A stretch of DNA of 55,248 nt from Pseudaeromonas sp038247115. GTDB taxonomy: Bacteria > Pseudomonadota > Gammaproteobacteria > Enterobacterales > Aeromonadaceae. Positions 1-7,901 of the stretch are shown piece by piece (position 1 is the first letter of the stretch; each line of letters begins with the position of its first letter). A program made the translations under genes and the position numbers. The notes below the pieces were generated by a model. The model did no database searches. It was not told the origin of the DNA and saw only the letters and a list, made by a program, of their open reading frames with translations. The stretch lies in assembly GCA_038247115.1 (NCBI GenBank), contig JBBRVG010000016.1, positions 1 through 55,248 of the forward strand. Reading direction: 5' to 3'.

Positions 1-100
1 CACCCGTATTGCTATAAATCACCTCATCACCCGGTATCTCGAGGCAAGCGGTGAGCAACAGGGCGCAGGCGACCGTCAGACAGTAACGAACACAGGACAT
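1..100 (-). CDS. Putative lipoprotein, N-terminal part only (cut by window edge)
   Basis: Only the first 33 codons are inside the window. They read from ATG at 100 as MSCVRYCLTVACALLLTACL followed by EIPGDEVIYSNTG. This is a short positive start, a hydrophobic run and a lipobox (LTAC), so a signal peptidase II-processed lipoprotein with mature Cys19 is likely. The start lies 11 bases after the stop of the YeeZ-like gene on the same strand, so the two are probably co-transcribed. The remainder is outside the window and no family can be given. Confidence 0.6.
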   Translation of the reverse strand, partial: MSCVRYCLTVACALLLTACLEIPGDEVIYSNTG

Positions 101-111
101 GGACTTTCTCT

Positions 112-912
112 TCAAACATCCGGTTGTTGCGACAACCAGGCAAGTGGATCAGGGATCTGGTAGCTGTAGCCTAACATCCGCTCGACCTTGCTCCCATCGA
201 TTTGCTTGCCTGCTGCCGCTTCATCACCAAAAAATGGTGGCGGGATCTCCAGACGCTCACAGGCCTGACGGTAAAACTCCCGACGAGACGGATGACTTGG
301 CGCACAGGCATTAAACACCTCGCCCCAAGGTTGCTGCTGCACGATAAGGAGCAGGATGCCGACCACATCCACCAGATGCACCAGATTCACAGGCGCACGA
401 CCATCATCCGTGGCTTTACCGCTCAGAAAGCGCCCGGGATGCCGCCCCGGGCCGAACAGACCAGCCGGACGCAGGATCGCCCATTGCGGGATACCCGAGG
501 CGCAAACCAAGCTTTCCGCGTGCAACATGCGCTCGCCCCGGCCGGAATCGGGTCGTGGCGCCTCGCCCTCATGCCCTGCTGCCGAGGCCCCATAGACAGA
601 GGTTGAACTGATCAGGATCACCCTTTGGCAATCCGCAGCCACTAACTGCTGCAAGATCCGCTGCAGCAGCCCCGGATAATCCTGACAGCGACTGGGCGGC
701 AGAGTCAGAATGACTGTCTCGGCGCACAAGGCCGCAGGTACAGGCTCTCCCGACTCACCACTCCAGCAGGTCGCGCTGATACCAGCAGCACTTAATTGCT
801 GACTTTTTTCTGGCGTGGTGCAACTGCCAGTCACCGAAAACCCTCGCGCTTGCAGTGCCTGCGCCAACGGTAATCCCAACCAGCCCAAGCCTATGATACT
901 AATCTTGTCCAT
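112..912 (-). CDS. YeeZ-like NAD(P)-binding SDR-type protein
   Basis: A 266-residue protein with an N-terminal Rossmann motif (ISIIGLGWLGLPLA, residues 5-18). The GLGWLG form is typical of the E. coli YeeZ family, which is annotated as an NAD(P)-binding or epimerase-like SDR of unknown substrate. A short-chain reductase-like core follows (ISSTSVYG near residue 105, LRPAGLFGPGRHP near 150). I infer a nucleotide-sugar or dinucleotide-binding enzyme and no reaction can be assigned. The start ATG at 912 sits only 11 bases after the U-tract of an intrinsic terminator (924-951), with a poor ribosome site (GAG), so expression may depend on terminator readthrough. A lipoprotein gene follows closely on the same strand. 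Confidence 0.8.
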   Translation of the reverse strand: MDKISIIGLGWLGLPLAQALQARGFSVTGSCTTPEKSQQLSAAGISATCWSGESGEPVPAALCAETVILTLPPSRCQDYPGLLQRILQQLVAADCQRVILISSTSVYGASAAGHEGEAPRPDSGRGERMLHAESLVCASGIPQWAILRPAGLFGPGRHPGRFLSGKATDDGRAPVNLVHLVDVVGILLLIVQQQPWGEVFNACAPSHPSRREFYRQACERLEIPPPFFGDEAAAGKQIDGSKVERMLGYSYQIPDPLAWLSQQPDV

Positions 913-923
913 TGCGACGACTC

Positions 924-951
924 AAAAAAAAACGGCCATCTATGATGGCCG
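924..951 (-). terminator. Intrinsic terminator just upstream of the YeeZ-like start codon
   Basis: On the minus strand an 8-bp GC-rich stem (CGGCCATC / GATGGCCG, loop ATA) is followed by nine consecutive T. It ends 11 bases before the ATG of the YeeZ-like gene. It cannot be the terminator of the LacI-family gene, which has its own at 1121-1142. It therefore ends either a short RNA or an attenuated leader. Confidence 0.85.
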
Positions 952-1031
952 CTAAAAGTAACGAAGGAAATATCTGGATCTTAAACCAGCTATTTCCCAC
1001 AGCGGGAATTAGTGAAGTGAAACCAGACTGG
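924..1031 (-). ncRNA. Candidate small RNA or attenuator leader
   Basis: Between the two terminators the minus strand has a TAATAT -10-like box (1037-1042). A transcript from about 1031 to 924 would be roughly 105 nt with no ATG. It could fold into small hairpins (CCAG-T-CTGG; TTCCC-GCTGT-GGGAA; CTGG-N8-CCAG) followed by the strong terminator with nine U. That shape fits an Hfq-type small RNA or a riboswitch-like leader for the YeeZ-like gene. I do not recognise a known RNA family. The promoter is weak by eye because no good -35 is visible. Confidence 0.35.
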
Positions 1032-1094
1032 AACAGATATTACCGACTTTGACGGCACAAAAAATTGAACCAGATCACCTTTGAAAGGGATTTC

Positions 1095-1108
1095 TGCAAA
1101 CGGTTTCA
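1095..1108. promoter_or_regulatory. LacI/GalR-family operator-like site
   Basis: TGCAAACGGTTTCA has the central CG and the TG.AA..CG..TT.CA pattern typical of GalR/PurR/FruR-type operators. It overlaps a TTGAAA that could serve as a -35 on the minus strand and lies upstream of the structured leader of the YeeZ-like gene. The neighbouring LacI-family regulator is the obvious candidate binder. This rests on pattern only. Confidence 0.4.
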
Positions 1109-1120
1109 ACAGCTATGCAG

Positions 1121-1142
1121 AAAAAGGGGAGTTTCCTCCCCT
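1121..1142 (-). terminator. Intrinsic terminator of the LacI-family regulator gene
   Basis: A perfect 7-bp stem (AGGGGAG / CTCCCCT, 4-base loop) lies 12 bases after the stop codon and runs into a five-base T tract on the minus strand. Confidence 0.8.
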
Positions 1143-1154
1143 CGACAGAGTGAT

Positions 1155-2159
1155 TTAGCGTGGCAAAACGGAATCCCGAATCACCATCTCGGGTACGAAC
1201 TTCAATCGAATACCATCGGCCGGTTTGTTATCCAGCATGCGCACCGCCAGTTCGGCTGCCTGTTCACCAATCGCTTCAATCGGATACTTCACTGTGGTCA
1301 ACTTCGGCCGGATAAAGCGAATATATGGAATATCATCAAAACCCACCACAGACACTGTCTGCGGCACGGCTATGTCATGTTCCATCAGGCAAGAAATACC
1401 ACCAGCGGCCATCGCATCGTTGAAACCGACAAAGGCGGTAAACGGCACCTTGCGCTGCAACAACTCTTCGGCGGCGACATGGCCACCCACTTCATCAGGG
1501 AAAGCCGATACCACTCGTTGCTCATTGAACTCGATGCCCGCCTCTTCCAAGCCCTGCTTATAGCCTTCAAAGCGCAAGTTCGCGTCGGTAAAGTCCATAT
1601 CGTCGGTGGTGATAAAGGCAATTTCCTTGTGACCCTGACTGGTCAGGTGGCGAACTGCACACAGGGTTCCTTCGCGGTTATCCAACCAGACACAGCGATC
1701 TTCAGCACCCGGAACCTGGCGATTAACGAATACCACGGGAGTTGGCCCATGAGCCAATTCCAGCAACTCCTCATCGGATAATGCCTTGGAATGTAGAATC
1801 AGGGCATCGCACTGCCGCTGCAGCAGAGCCTCGATGGCGTGCCGTTCACGATATTCATCGTGGTTACCGGACATAACGATAGTGAATTTGTTGGCTTTAT
1901 CGACAATGCGCTCGATACCCAGCATCATCTGCGCAAAGAAAGGGCCGCCACAGAGATCGCCAACCAGCACACCGATACAGTTGGAGCGTTTACTAACCAG
2001 AGCTTGAGCGAAGCTATTTGGACGGAAATTCAGCTCCTTCATTGCACTCAACACGGCTTCACGCTTTTCAGGTGCCACCTGGGCTGTGTTATTAATGACC
2101 CGAGATACGGTCGATATCGACACATTTGCCAACCGTGAAACGTCTTTGATCGTGGCCAT
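1155..2159 (-). CDS. LacI/GalR-family transcriptional regulator
   Basis: A 334-residue protein beginning MATIKDVSRLANVSISTVSR, the canonical LacI-family helix-turn-helix, with hinge residues NSFAQALVSKRS. The periplasmic-binding-protein-like sensor domain (about 60-330) is close in layout to E. coli GalR/GalS: IGVLVGDLCGGPFFAQM, RHAIEALLQRQCDALILHSK, VGFDDIPYIRFIRPKLTTV. I chose ATG 2159 over the in-frame TTG at 2165 because GAGGGG sits at good spacing before it. The effector is unknown. An operator-like site (1095-1108) lies just downstream, before the YeeZ-like gene. The gene follows slt on the same strand but a 128-base gap suggests its own promoter. Confidence 0.85.
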   Translation of the reverse strand: MATIKDVSRLANVSISTVSRVINNTAQVAPEKREAVLSAMKELNFRPNSFAQALVSKRSNCIGVLVGDLCGGPFFAQMMLGIERIVDKANKFTIVMSGNHDEYRERHAIEALLQRQCDALILHSKALSDEELLELAHGPTPVVFVNRQVPGAEDRCVWLDNREGTLCAVRHLTSQGHKEIAFITTDDMDFTDANLRFEGYKQGLEEAGIEFNEQRVVSAFPDEVGGHVAAEELLQRKVPFTAFVGFNDAMAAGGISCLMEHDIAVPQTVSVVGFDDIPYIRFIRPKLTTVKYPIEAIGEQAAELAVRMLDNKPADGIRLKFVPEMVIRDSVLPR

Positions 2160-2287
2160 GCCCAATCCCCTCAGATGAAAACGATGAACTCGGTGCGCTG
2201 TCTAGCCGTTATCAGGCGAAGAAACCTCAGCGCAGCACATTGATATGTTTAACATTTTTGCACACTATTTCCCAGAAAACAGTGTTT

Positions 2288-4216
2288 TTAGTATCTCATT
2301 GTGCGCTCTTTCTCAGTTAAAAAACGCGCCCCATGCTGCAGCTTCTGCTGATAAATGGCATTAAATACCAGAACGTTCTGTACATAATTCCGGGTTTCCT
2401 TATACGGGATGTTTTCGACCCAGACATCCATGCTCTTGCCTGCACTGATGCGACGCCATTGCCGCACCCGGCCGGGACCGGCGTTGTACGCAGCGGCGGC
2501 CAGCACCCGGTTACCACCGTAATTATCCAGCAGCTCCTTGATATAAGCACTGCCCAGACGAATATTCACTTCCGGATCGATCAGTTGCTGCTTGCCGCCG
2601 AACGCAAAGCCAAGCTTCTTGGCCATATGGGCTGCGGTTGCTGGCATCAATTGCATCAGACCACTGGCACCCACCGGTGATTGAGCCCTGTGATAGAGGG
2701 CACTCTCCTGACGCGCCAACGCATAGAGCAGGCTCATATCGACGCCCTGCAACTTGGCAAAGCGGGAAAATACCTGGCTCATCGGCGTCGGGAAGCGCAG
2801 ATCCAGCGTATCCCAGGCCTTGGCCCGGATACTGGAGAGCACCGCCAGATCATACCATTCGGCTTCCAGCGCCATGCTTCCCAGCTGCAACTTCTCGGTA
2901 TGAGAAACGGAGTCCATCAGGAAGATCCATTCCGAACGCGCCTGATCATGCTCGTTCAGTGCCAATAACTCCCGCACTCGGGCCACGGCACTCCAGCGCT
3001 GTGCCGCCTGCGATAAACTCAGTGCCGGAGTCAGCGGCGCCGCGTTAAAAGGCATTTTGGCTCCGACCCGATCAGCGGCCAGAAAGCCATAGTAACTACG
3101 TTCGAAGCTAGCTTGCCGATAAAGAGCCTGGGCATGCTGTTTTTTGCCGAGGGCCTCCTCGGCGCGCGCGAGCCAATAGGTCCAGCGCACATCGCTGCGT
3201 GCTGGTCCTGGAATACGTTGCACCCAAGTCTTGACCCCGCGCCAATCGCCCTCCCATACCGCCTGCCGCAAACGCAGTTCGATCAGGTCCGGGTCATGTT
3301 GACGCCGCAAGGCATTGTCTACCCAGGCTCGTTCCGGACCACTCTTATCCAGTAAAAACTGCCGGGCAATGCTGCCCTCAACCGCAAGCGTCTGCTCTGT
3401 GTTCAGCGCGTAAGCCGATTTAGCACGAGCAAACAACATGCGGGCATCGCGAGGCTCCTGCCGCGCCAGCCGCTGTAACGCCAGGGTTGCCATGGTCGCG
3501 ACATCACCGCCTTGCTGCGCCGGAAGCAGGGTCAATAATTGTTGAGGCTGGTTGTACAGTGCCAGTAGATGTTGACCAGCCGTCTGGCGGGTGGAACCTT
3601 CCAGCTCGCCACTCAGATACTCGAGCATGGAGCCACTGCTGCGCCCCGGAAACACCAGCAACATCCGTTGCCAGACCTTTTCCGCGGTCATATGACCCGC
3701 CAACTTCCATTGGGTAAACAGGGCGGAACATTCACCTGGCCGTGATTCATTGTGCATCCAGATATCATCGGCAAATCGATAGGCAATCTCCTGCTCTCCG
3801 GTCGCCCAGCGCGCCAGATAGTACTGGCACCGCAATCCCAGGCTTCTGGGCTCACCATTAGCTAACTGCAGGTAGGCGGTCCATTTTTGTTCATCAGCAA
3901 GCAATCGCAGATACCGCGCTTTTAATCGACCGGCCAGCAAACCTTGATTATCTTGTCGGACAAAGCGCATCACCTCGCCAAGGCGCGCAGAGTCCGGTTG
4001 CAACAGCAAATCGTAGTAATCGATATACAGCGCCAGCGGATAATCACCGAGTTGGGCACGTAAGGCTTGAGCCTCGGCGGGCCGTTGCGCCCGAATGGCT
4101 GCAACTGCCTGCTGATATCGGGTTTGTTCCAGCGTCAACGCGTGCGTCGATCCAGTAAACAGACCCGAGAGGATGACGCTCAGCAGGATCAACGTAGGGA
4201 AAAAACGAGGGATCAA
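2288..4216 (-). CDS. slt: Soluble lytic murein transglycosylase Slt
   Basis: A periplasmic enzyme that cleaves the MurNAc-GlcNAc bond of peptidoglycan with formation of 1,6-anhydro-MurNAc. The 642-residue product matches the usual length (E. coli 645). It has a signal peptide ending STHA, a long alpha-superhelical U/L region, and a C-terminal lysozyme-like domain with the catalytic Glu in ALARQESALYHRA, then GLMQLMPATAA and AAAYNAGPGRVRQW. I chose the TTG start at 4216 because AGGA precedes it, the resulting signal peptide is normal, and an extended -10 (TGGTATACT) at 4258-4266 puts the RNA start near 4251, inside the longer reading frame that begins at GTG 4276. The U-domain region is of ordinary length. 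Confidence 0.93.
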   Translation of the reverse strand: MIPRFFPTLILLSVILSGLFTGSTHALTLEQTRYQQAVAAIRAQRPAEAQALRAQLGDYPLALYIDYYDLLLQPDSARLGEVMRFVRQDNQGLLAGRLKARYLRLLADEQKWTAYLQLANGEPRSLGLRCQYYLARWATGEQEIAYRFADDIWMHNESRPGECSALFTQWKLAGHMTAEKVWQRMLLVFPGRSSGSMLEYLSGELEGSTRQTAGQHLLALYNQPQQLLTLLPAQQGGDVATMATLALQRLARQEPRDARMLFARAKSAYALNTEQTLAVEGSIARQFLLDKSGPERAWVDNALRRQHDPDLIELRLRQAVWEGDWRGVKTWVQRIPGPARSDVRWTYWLARAEEALGKKQHAQALYRQASFERSYYGFLAADRVGAKMPFNAAPLTPALSLSQAAQRWSAVARVRELLALNEHDQARSEWIFLMDSVSHTEKLQLGSMALEAEWYDLAVLSSIRAKAWDTLDLRFPTPMSQVFSRFAKLQGVDMSLLYALARQESALYHRAQSPVGASGLMQLMPATAAHMAKKLGFAFGGKQQLIDPEVNIRLGSAYIKELLDNYGGNRVLAAAAYNAGPGRVRQWRRISAGKSMDVWVENIPYKETRNYVQNVLVFNAIYQQKLQHGARFLTEKERTMRY

Positions 4217-4257
4217 AAGAGTGGTTTCCTGAAATGCGGCACATAAACGTAGCCATG

Positions 4258-4266
4258 AGTATACCA
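4258..4266 (-). promoter_or_regulatory. Extended -10 promoter of slt
   Basis: TGGTATACT on the minus strand (TGn plus TATACT). The predicted RNA start near 4251 leaves a leader of about 35 bases before the TTG start of slt. No clear -35 is needed for an extended -10. Confidence 0.5.
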
Positions 4267-4329
4267 GAGGCGTCACCGGATGTAGCCTCTCGAGTACCGG
4301 ATGAGCGGGCTGGTAGTCGTAATGTGTGG

Positions 4330-7095
4330 TTATGGCTTGTAGCGCTGTATGTATCGGGCGAGGACATCAGCCGGTAAGGGTTTGCTAGCCAAAAAGCCTT
4401 GAAAGAAGGTACAGCCTTGCTTCTTCAAGAACTCCAGCTGTTGCCGGGTTTCTACCCCTTCTGCCGTCACATTGAAGTTCAGATGAGAGGCCATCGCCAT
4501 CACCGCCTCGACGATCGCCATATTGCTGGTGTCGTGGGGAATATCCTGGATGAAGGAGCGATCTATCTTCAACTCGTCGACTGGCAGACGCTTGAGATAC
4601 CCCAAAGAAGAGTAACCGGTGCCGAAATCATCGATGGAAAACGAGATCCCGAGCTGCTTGAGCTCACTCATCTTGTTGATCGTGTCTTCCGTATTGCCCA
4701 GGACCACGGACTCGGTGATCTCCAGATTCAATGCCGAAGGCTCCATGCCTGTTTCCGCCAGTACCTCATGAACCTGATCGACAAAATGGGCATGGTGGAA
4801 TTGTTTGGCACTGACGTTGACCGATAATTGTGGCAAGTGCAGTCCATCCTCATGCCAGCGCACAAACTGATGACAAGCCTCGAGCAGTACCCACTGACCG
4901 ATGTCGATGATGAGATCCGTTTCTTCGGCGATCGGTATAAATTCGGCTGGCGACACCATGGAGCGTCCCGCTGGCTGCCACCGCACGAGTGTCTCAGCAC
5001 CAATGAGCTCTCCCGTCCCCACCATGTGCTGAGGTTGGAAGTGCAGCAGCAACTCATTGTTTTTCAGCGCATACCGCAGCTGATTATGGATCAATAGCCG
5101 CCGATCAGCCTGGCGTTGCATCTCCGAATCAAACAGTCGCGTCATCCGGCGCCCAGCCGATTTGGCCTGATACATGGCAGTATCCGCTTGCTTCAGCAGA
5201 TCGACTGGCGTCTGCTCGCGAGTCGGGAAGAGACTGATGCCGACACTGGCGCCGATGTGCAGGCTCTGCCCCCGGAAATCGTATGGCAGCGAAATCTGCT
5301 CGATCACCTGTTCCGCCACCATGGTGGCCTGGATCTCGGCTTGTGCCGGATTGGCAGACAAGACCGGCAGCAGCAATACAAACTCATCCCCCCCCAGCCG
5401 GACCAGAAGGTCGTTTTGTCGCAGCAACTGATTCAGACGCATGGAAGCCTGCTGTAACAACCAGTCGCCCGTGGCATGGCCAAGGGAATCATTGATGGTC
5501 TTGAAGTGGTCCAGATCGATAAACAGCAAGGCGCCGACCATATCTTTCTGCCGCGCATTCAGGAAGCTGCGCTCAACCTGTTCCATCAAATAACGTCGAT
5601 TCGGCAAGCCGGTTAGATCATCGTAATACGCCAGGTTCTGGATCTGCTGGGCGGCGGCTTTGCGCTCGGACATATCCTCAAAACAGATCACATAGTGGCT
5701 GATAGTGCCCCACTCATCACGCACCGGCGTCCAGGTTTCCCACTGCGGATAATGGCGGCCTGTCGCATGCTGGCGGTTCACCTCGCCTTGCCAGCGGCCG
5801 TCACTATCAAACTGGAATGGACCGGCAATTTCCCAAGGCCAGAGCTGGAGGCCCAGTCGCTTACCCAGCACATACTGCATGCTGTGACCCGTGATGTGGC
5901 AGAAGGCATGGTTGACGCGCAACACCATGAAATCCGGATCGGTAATGATGATCCCTTCATTGGTCTCGAAGGCCACGGCAGAGAGTCGCAATTCGGCCTC
6001 GGAGCGCAAGCGCTCCAGCTCGGCGGAGGCCCGGTGAGCAATCAATTGCTGCAAGGCCGCCAGCGTTAATAGGTCGGGAAACCGTTCTTTGCTGAAGGTT
6101 AACGCCAGGTGGCCAATCACCTGATGTTTGTTATCCCGCAACGGCAGAGCCCAATAACCATCCACCATGGGCAAGGCGATGGGTAGCTGGCTCTGGTGAG
6201 TGGAGAAATAATGTAATTCCGGATGTAGATAGAGCTGGGCACAGCTGGTTTCCGCCAGGGGATAGCGGACAAAATTTTCCACAGCCGGCACACCGGCGCT
6301 AACCACGACCCGAGCCCATTGGGTGAGAGGTGGCGATTCAAGCTCTGCCAGCCAGGCACTGCTGGCATGCAACACGCCCTGCAACTGACGCACCAGTTCA
6401 TCAAAGAACGCACGACCGGTTTTAGAGGATAAGGCATAGCTGATGCGATCCAGTTGCTGCTGCCGTAATAACAACAACTGCTCATCATGATTTTGTGCCA
6501 AAGATTCAAGGCTCCGCGCTGCCAACTGCGCCAACTGGCGCAACACGGGTGCGAAACGCAGTAACTGGGACTCACCACTTTCCTGGCGATGGCAGCACAA
6601 GATCCCTTGCCACAATCCCGGACCACCAATTCTTGCAAGCAGCAGGGTGCCCTGTTGCTCCCCGGCACAGAGCCGCTGCCACAGCAGTGGCTGTTGGGAT
6701 GCAGAAATAGCCGTCAGTCCCTCAACCAGTAACTCATGAAGCTCGGTTTGCTCTTCTTGTACCAGCACGCGTCCCATCTGTCCTGAGCCACCCAGCACAT
6801 GGGTACAAACCAGATCCATGTGCTCAGGAGACGATAACCAGAGACTGACATGGTTCGCCTCCACCATTTTTTGTGCCAGCAAGCAGAGTTGACGATAGAA
6901 GAACCATAATTCACGGACATGGCCCGATGGCAGCGACGCATCGGCACCCATCATCCGGGAATCAACGAAAGGCTGAACCGAGGCACCAGGAGAGCTCGAG
7001 AACGTTTCCAGATAAGAAGGCAGGGAAAACTCAGGGACATCGTCAGCGACCAAATCAAGGAACTGTGTCAACTCATATCCAGAATGCAGACTCAC
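4330..7095 (-). CDS. PAS-GGDEF-EAL cyclic di-GMP enzyme
   Basis: A 921-residue, apparently cytosolic protein with no membrane segment. The N-terminal 350 residues look like two GAF-type sensory regions. A PAS domain (about 370-480: NEGIIITDPDFMVLRVNHAF) is followed by a diguanylate cyclase domain with intact GGDEF near residue 570 and an RxxD I-site (RQND) five residues before it. The EAL domain follows (about 670-915). Its signature reads ETL instead of EAL, but the metal-binding Glu, NVSAKQF, LEITES, DDFGTGYSS, the K of ELKIDRSF and AEGVET are present, so phosphodiesterase activity is plausible. The start is GTG with AAAGG seven bases upstream. Its position beside slt gives no clue to its signal. 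Control of flagella or adhesion through c-di-GMP, which FlrA-type proteins bind, is an inference. Confidence 0.9.
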   Translation of the reverse strand: MSLHSGYELTQFLDLVADDVPEFSLPSYLETFSSSPGASVQPFVDSRMMGADASLPSGHVRELWFFYRQLCLLAQKMVEANHVSLWLSSPEHMDLVCTHVLGGSGQMGRVLVQEEQTELHELLVEGLTAISASQQPLLWQRLCAGEQQGTLLLARIGGPGLWQGILCCHRQESGESQLLRFAPVLRQLAQLAARSLESLAQNHDEQLLLLRQQQLDRISYALSSKTGRAFFDELVRQLQGVLHASSAWLAELESPPLTQWARVVVSAGVPAVENFVRYPLAETSCAQLYLHPELHYFSTHQSQLPIALPMVDGYWALPLRDNKHQVIGHLALTFSKERFPDLLTLAALQQLIAHRASAELERLRSEAELRLSAVAFETNEGIIITDPDFMVLRVNHAFCHITGHSMQYVLGKRLGLQLWPWEIAGPFQFDSDGRWQGEVNRQHATGRHYPQWETWTPVRDEWGTISHYVICFEDMSERKAAAQQIQNLAYYDDLTGLPNRRYLMEQVERSFLNARQKDMVGALLFIDLDHFKTINDSLGHATGDWLLQQASMRLNQLLRQNDLLVRLGGDEFVLLLPVLSANPAQAEIQATMVAEQVIEQISLPYDFRGQSLHIGASVGISLFPTREQTPVDLLKQADTAMYQAKSAGRRMTRLFDSEMQRQADRRLLIHNQLRYALKNNELLLHFQPQHMVGTGELIGAETLVRWQPAGRSMVSPAEFIPIAEETDLIIDIGQWVLLEACHQFVRWHEDGLHLPQLSVNVSAKQFHHAHFVDQVHEVLAETGMEPSALNLEITESVVLGNTEDTINKMSELKQLGISFSIDDFGTGYSSLGYLKRLPVDELKIDRSFIQDIPHDTSNMAIVEAVMAMASHLNFNVTAEGVETRQQLEFLKKQGCTFFQGFLASKPLPADVLARYIQRYKP

Positions 7096-7282
7096 GTAAA
7101 ACCTTTGAATAAAATAACAGGGTTGACAGGGGCTGACGAAAGCAAACTTGGGGGCTGACGGCGAGAGCCTGTATTTAAGTTGGCAAAATATTGCCTGTGC
7201 ACTATGTCAGAAACAAGCCTTTTTTATGCATTACAGCCCCAGGATCACAGAACTCATCAGACCTCCTGATTAGACCATACTT

Positions 7283-7302
7283 AAGTGACGGAAATCACAC
7301 TT
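7283..7302. promoter_or_regulatory. CRP-like binding site upstream of raiA
   Basis: The core AGTGA-CGGAAA-TCACA matches TGTGA-N6-TCACA at 9 of 10 positions and is flanked by AA/TT. Its centre (7291.5) lies about 42 bases before the RNA start expected from the TAATCT box at 7322-7327, the geometry of a class II CRP promoter. E. coli raiA is also CRP-activated. Confidence 0.6.
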
Positions 7303-7321
7303 TTATAGTCCATGAAATGAG

Positions 7322-7327
7322 TAATCT
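7322..7327 (+). promoter_or_regulatory. Probable -10 of the raiA promoter
   Basis: TAATCT, placed so that the upstream CRP-like site would sit at about -42. There is no clear -35, as expected for a CRP-dependent promoter. A second -10-like box (TATAGT, 7304-7309) is possible but lies too close to the CRP site. Confidence 0.4.
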
Positions 7328-7364
7328 GGCTACGAGATAAGAACAAGAACCAAGGGGGTTCACC

Positions 7365-7709
7365 ATGATTATCGACATTACCAGCAAAGCCATCGACGTC
7401 ACCCCGGCCATTCGGGAACGCATTGAGTCTCGCTTTGCCAAACTGGAGCGCCTGCAGGTGCCTCTGATCACCCCCCAAGTCATCATTACCAAAGAGGGCC
7501 TTGCATTCATCATCGAAGCCAAAATCGGTATCCCCAATGGCCAATTGTTCGCTCAAGCCGAGCATGAGGATCTATATGCGGCGGTGACACTACTCGGCCA
7601 AAAACTGGAACGCCAGCTCACTCGTCACTCCAGCAAGCCGGCCGCCCATCGCAGTGCCCGCTCCGGAAAAGAACAGTGTCGGGCAGGAGAGCTGACACCC
7701 GCGCTTTGA
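7365..7709 (+). CDS. raiA: Ribosome-associated inhibitor RaiA (HPF/YfiA family)
   Basis: A 114-residue protein that binds the 30S decoding region and inactivates ribosomes in stationary phase or cold. MIIDITSKAIDVTPAIRERI and KLERLQVPLITPQVII align with E. coli RaiA, and HEDLYAAVTLLGQKLERQLTRH is the conserved second half. The C-terminal tail is divergent and unusually basic where the E. coli tail is acidic (EEVEEE), which may affect the tail's role in blocking 100S formation. A strong AAGGGGG ribosome site precedes ATG. It sits directly upstream of pheL-pheA, as in E. coli. Confidence 0.92.
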   Translation: MIIDITSKAIDVTPAIRERIESRFAKLERLQVPLITPQVIITKEGLAFIIEAKIGIPNGQLFAQAEHEDLYAAVTLLGQKLERQLTRHSSKPAAHRSARSGKEQCRAGELTPAL

Positions 7710-7726
7710 TGTCATCCCATCGTAAC

Positions 7727-7747
7727 CGGGCGCCACACAGGCGCCCG
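7727..7747 (+). terminator. Hairpin after raiA, probable terminator
   Basis: An 8-bp GC-rich stem (CGGGCGCC / GGCGCCCG, loop ACACA) lies 17 bases after the raiA stop. The following bases are only moderately T-rich, so termination may be incomplete. Confidence 0.45.
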
Positions 7748-7782
7748 AGTTCTATTACCCCCCACCAGCCACGACAACAGAC

Positions 7783-7811
7783 TTGCAAGCCACTGGCAAT
7801 TCACGTATTGC
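7783..7811 (+). promoter_or_regulatory. Candidate promoter of pheL-pheA
   Basis: TTGCAA and TATTGC are separated by 17 bases, giving an RNA start near 7818, just before the leader peptide. The match is moderate. A neighbouring TATAGG could also serve as the -10. Confidence 0.35.
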
Positions 7812-7841
7812 TATAGGCATCTGTCTACAGGAATGAACATC

Positions 7842-7898
7842 ATGCTGTTACGTGTACGATTTATCTTGGGTTGCTTCTTTTCCTTCGCTCTGACCTGA
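7842..7898 (+). CDS. pheL: PheA leader peptide
   Basis: An 18-residue reading frame, MLLRVRFILGCFFSFALT, with four Phe codons between 7860 and 7886 (TTT, TTC, TTT, TTC). It lies between raiA and pheA and is followed by an attenuator. AGGA sits at suitable spacing for ATG 7842; an in-frame ATG at 7833 would add MNI but touches the AGGA. It acts as a Phe-tRNA sensor: ribosome stalling at the Phe codons lets the antiterminator form. The Phe codons are fewer and less clustered than in E. coli PheL. Confidence 0.75.
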   Translation: MLLRVRFILGCFFSFALT

Positions 7899-7901
7899 GC
7901 A

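Noticed and set aside
1065..1781. Plus-strand open frame of 238 codons opposite the LacI-family gene
   Set aside because: It is the antisense shadow of a clear LacI-family regulator and includes a terminator region.
7111..7119. Extended -10-like TGTTATTTT upstream of the GGDEF-EAL gene
   Set aside because: RNA would start near 7104, inside the AAAGG ribosome site, leaving no room for translation initiation.
7130..7160. Repeated GGGCTGACG in the gap before raiA
   Set aside because: Two short copies only; likely chance, with no symmetry or position that suggests a regulatory site.
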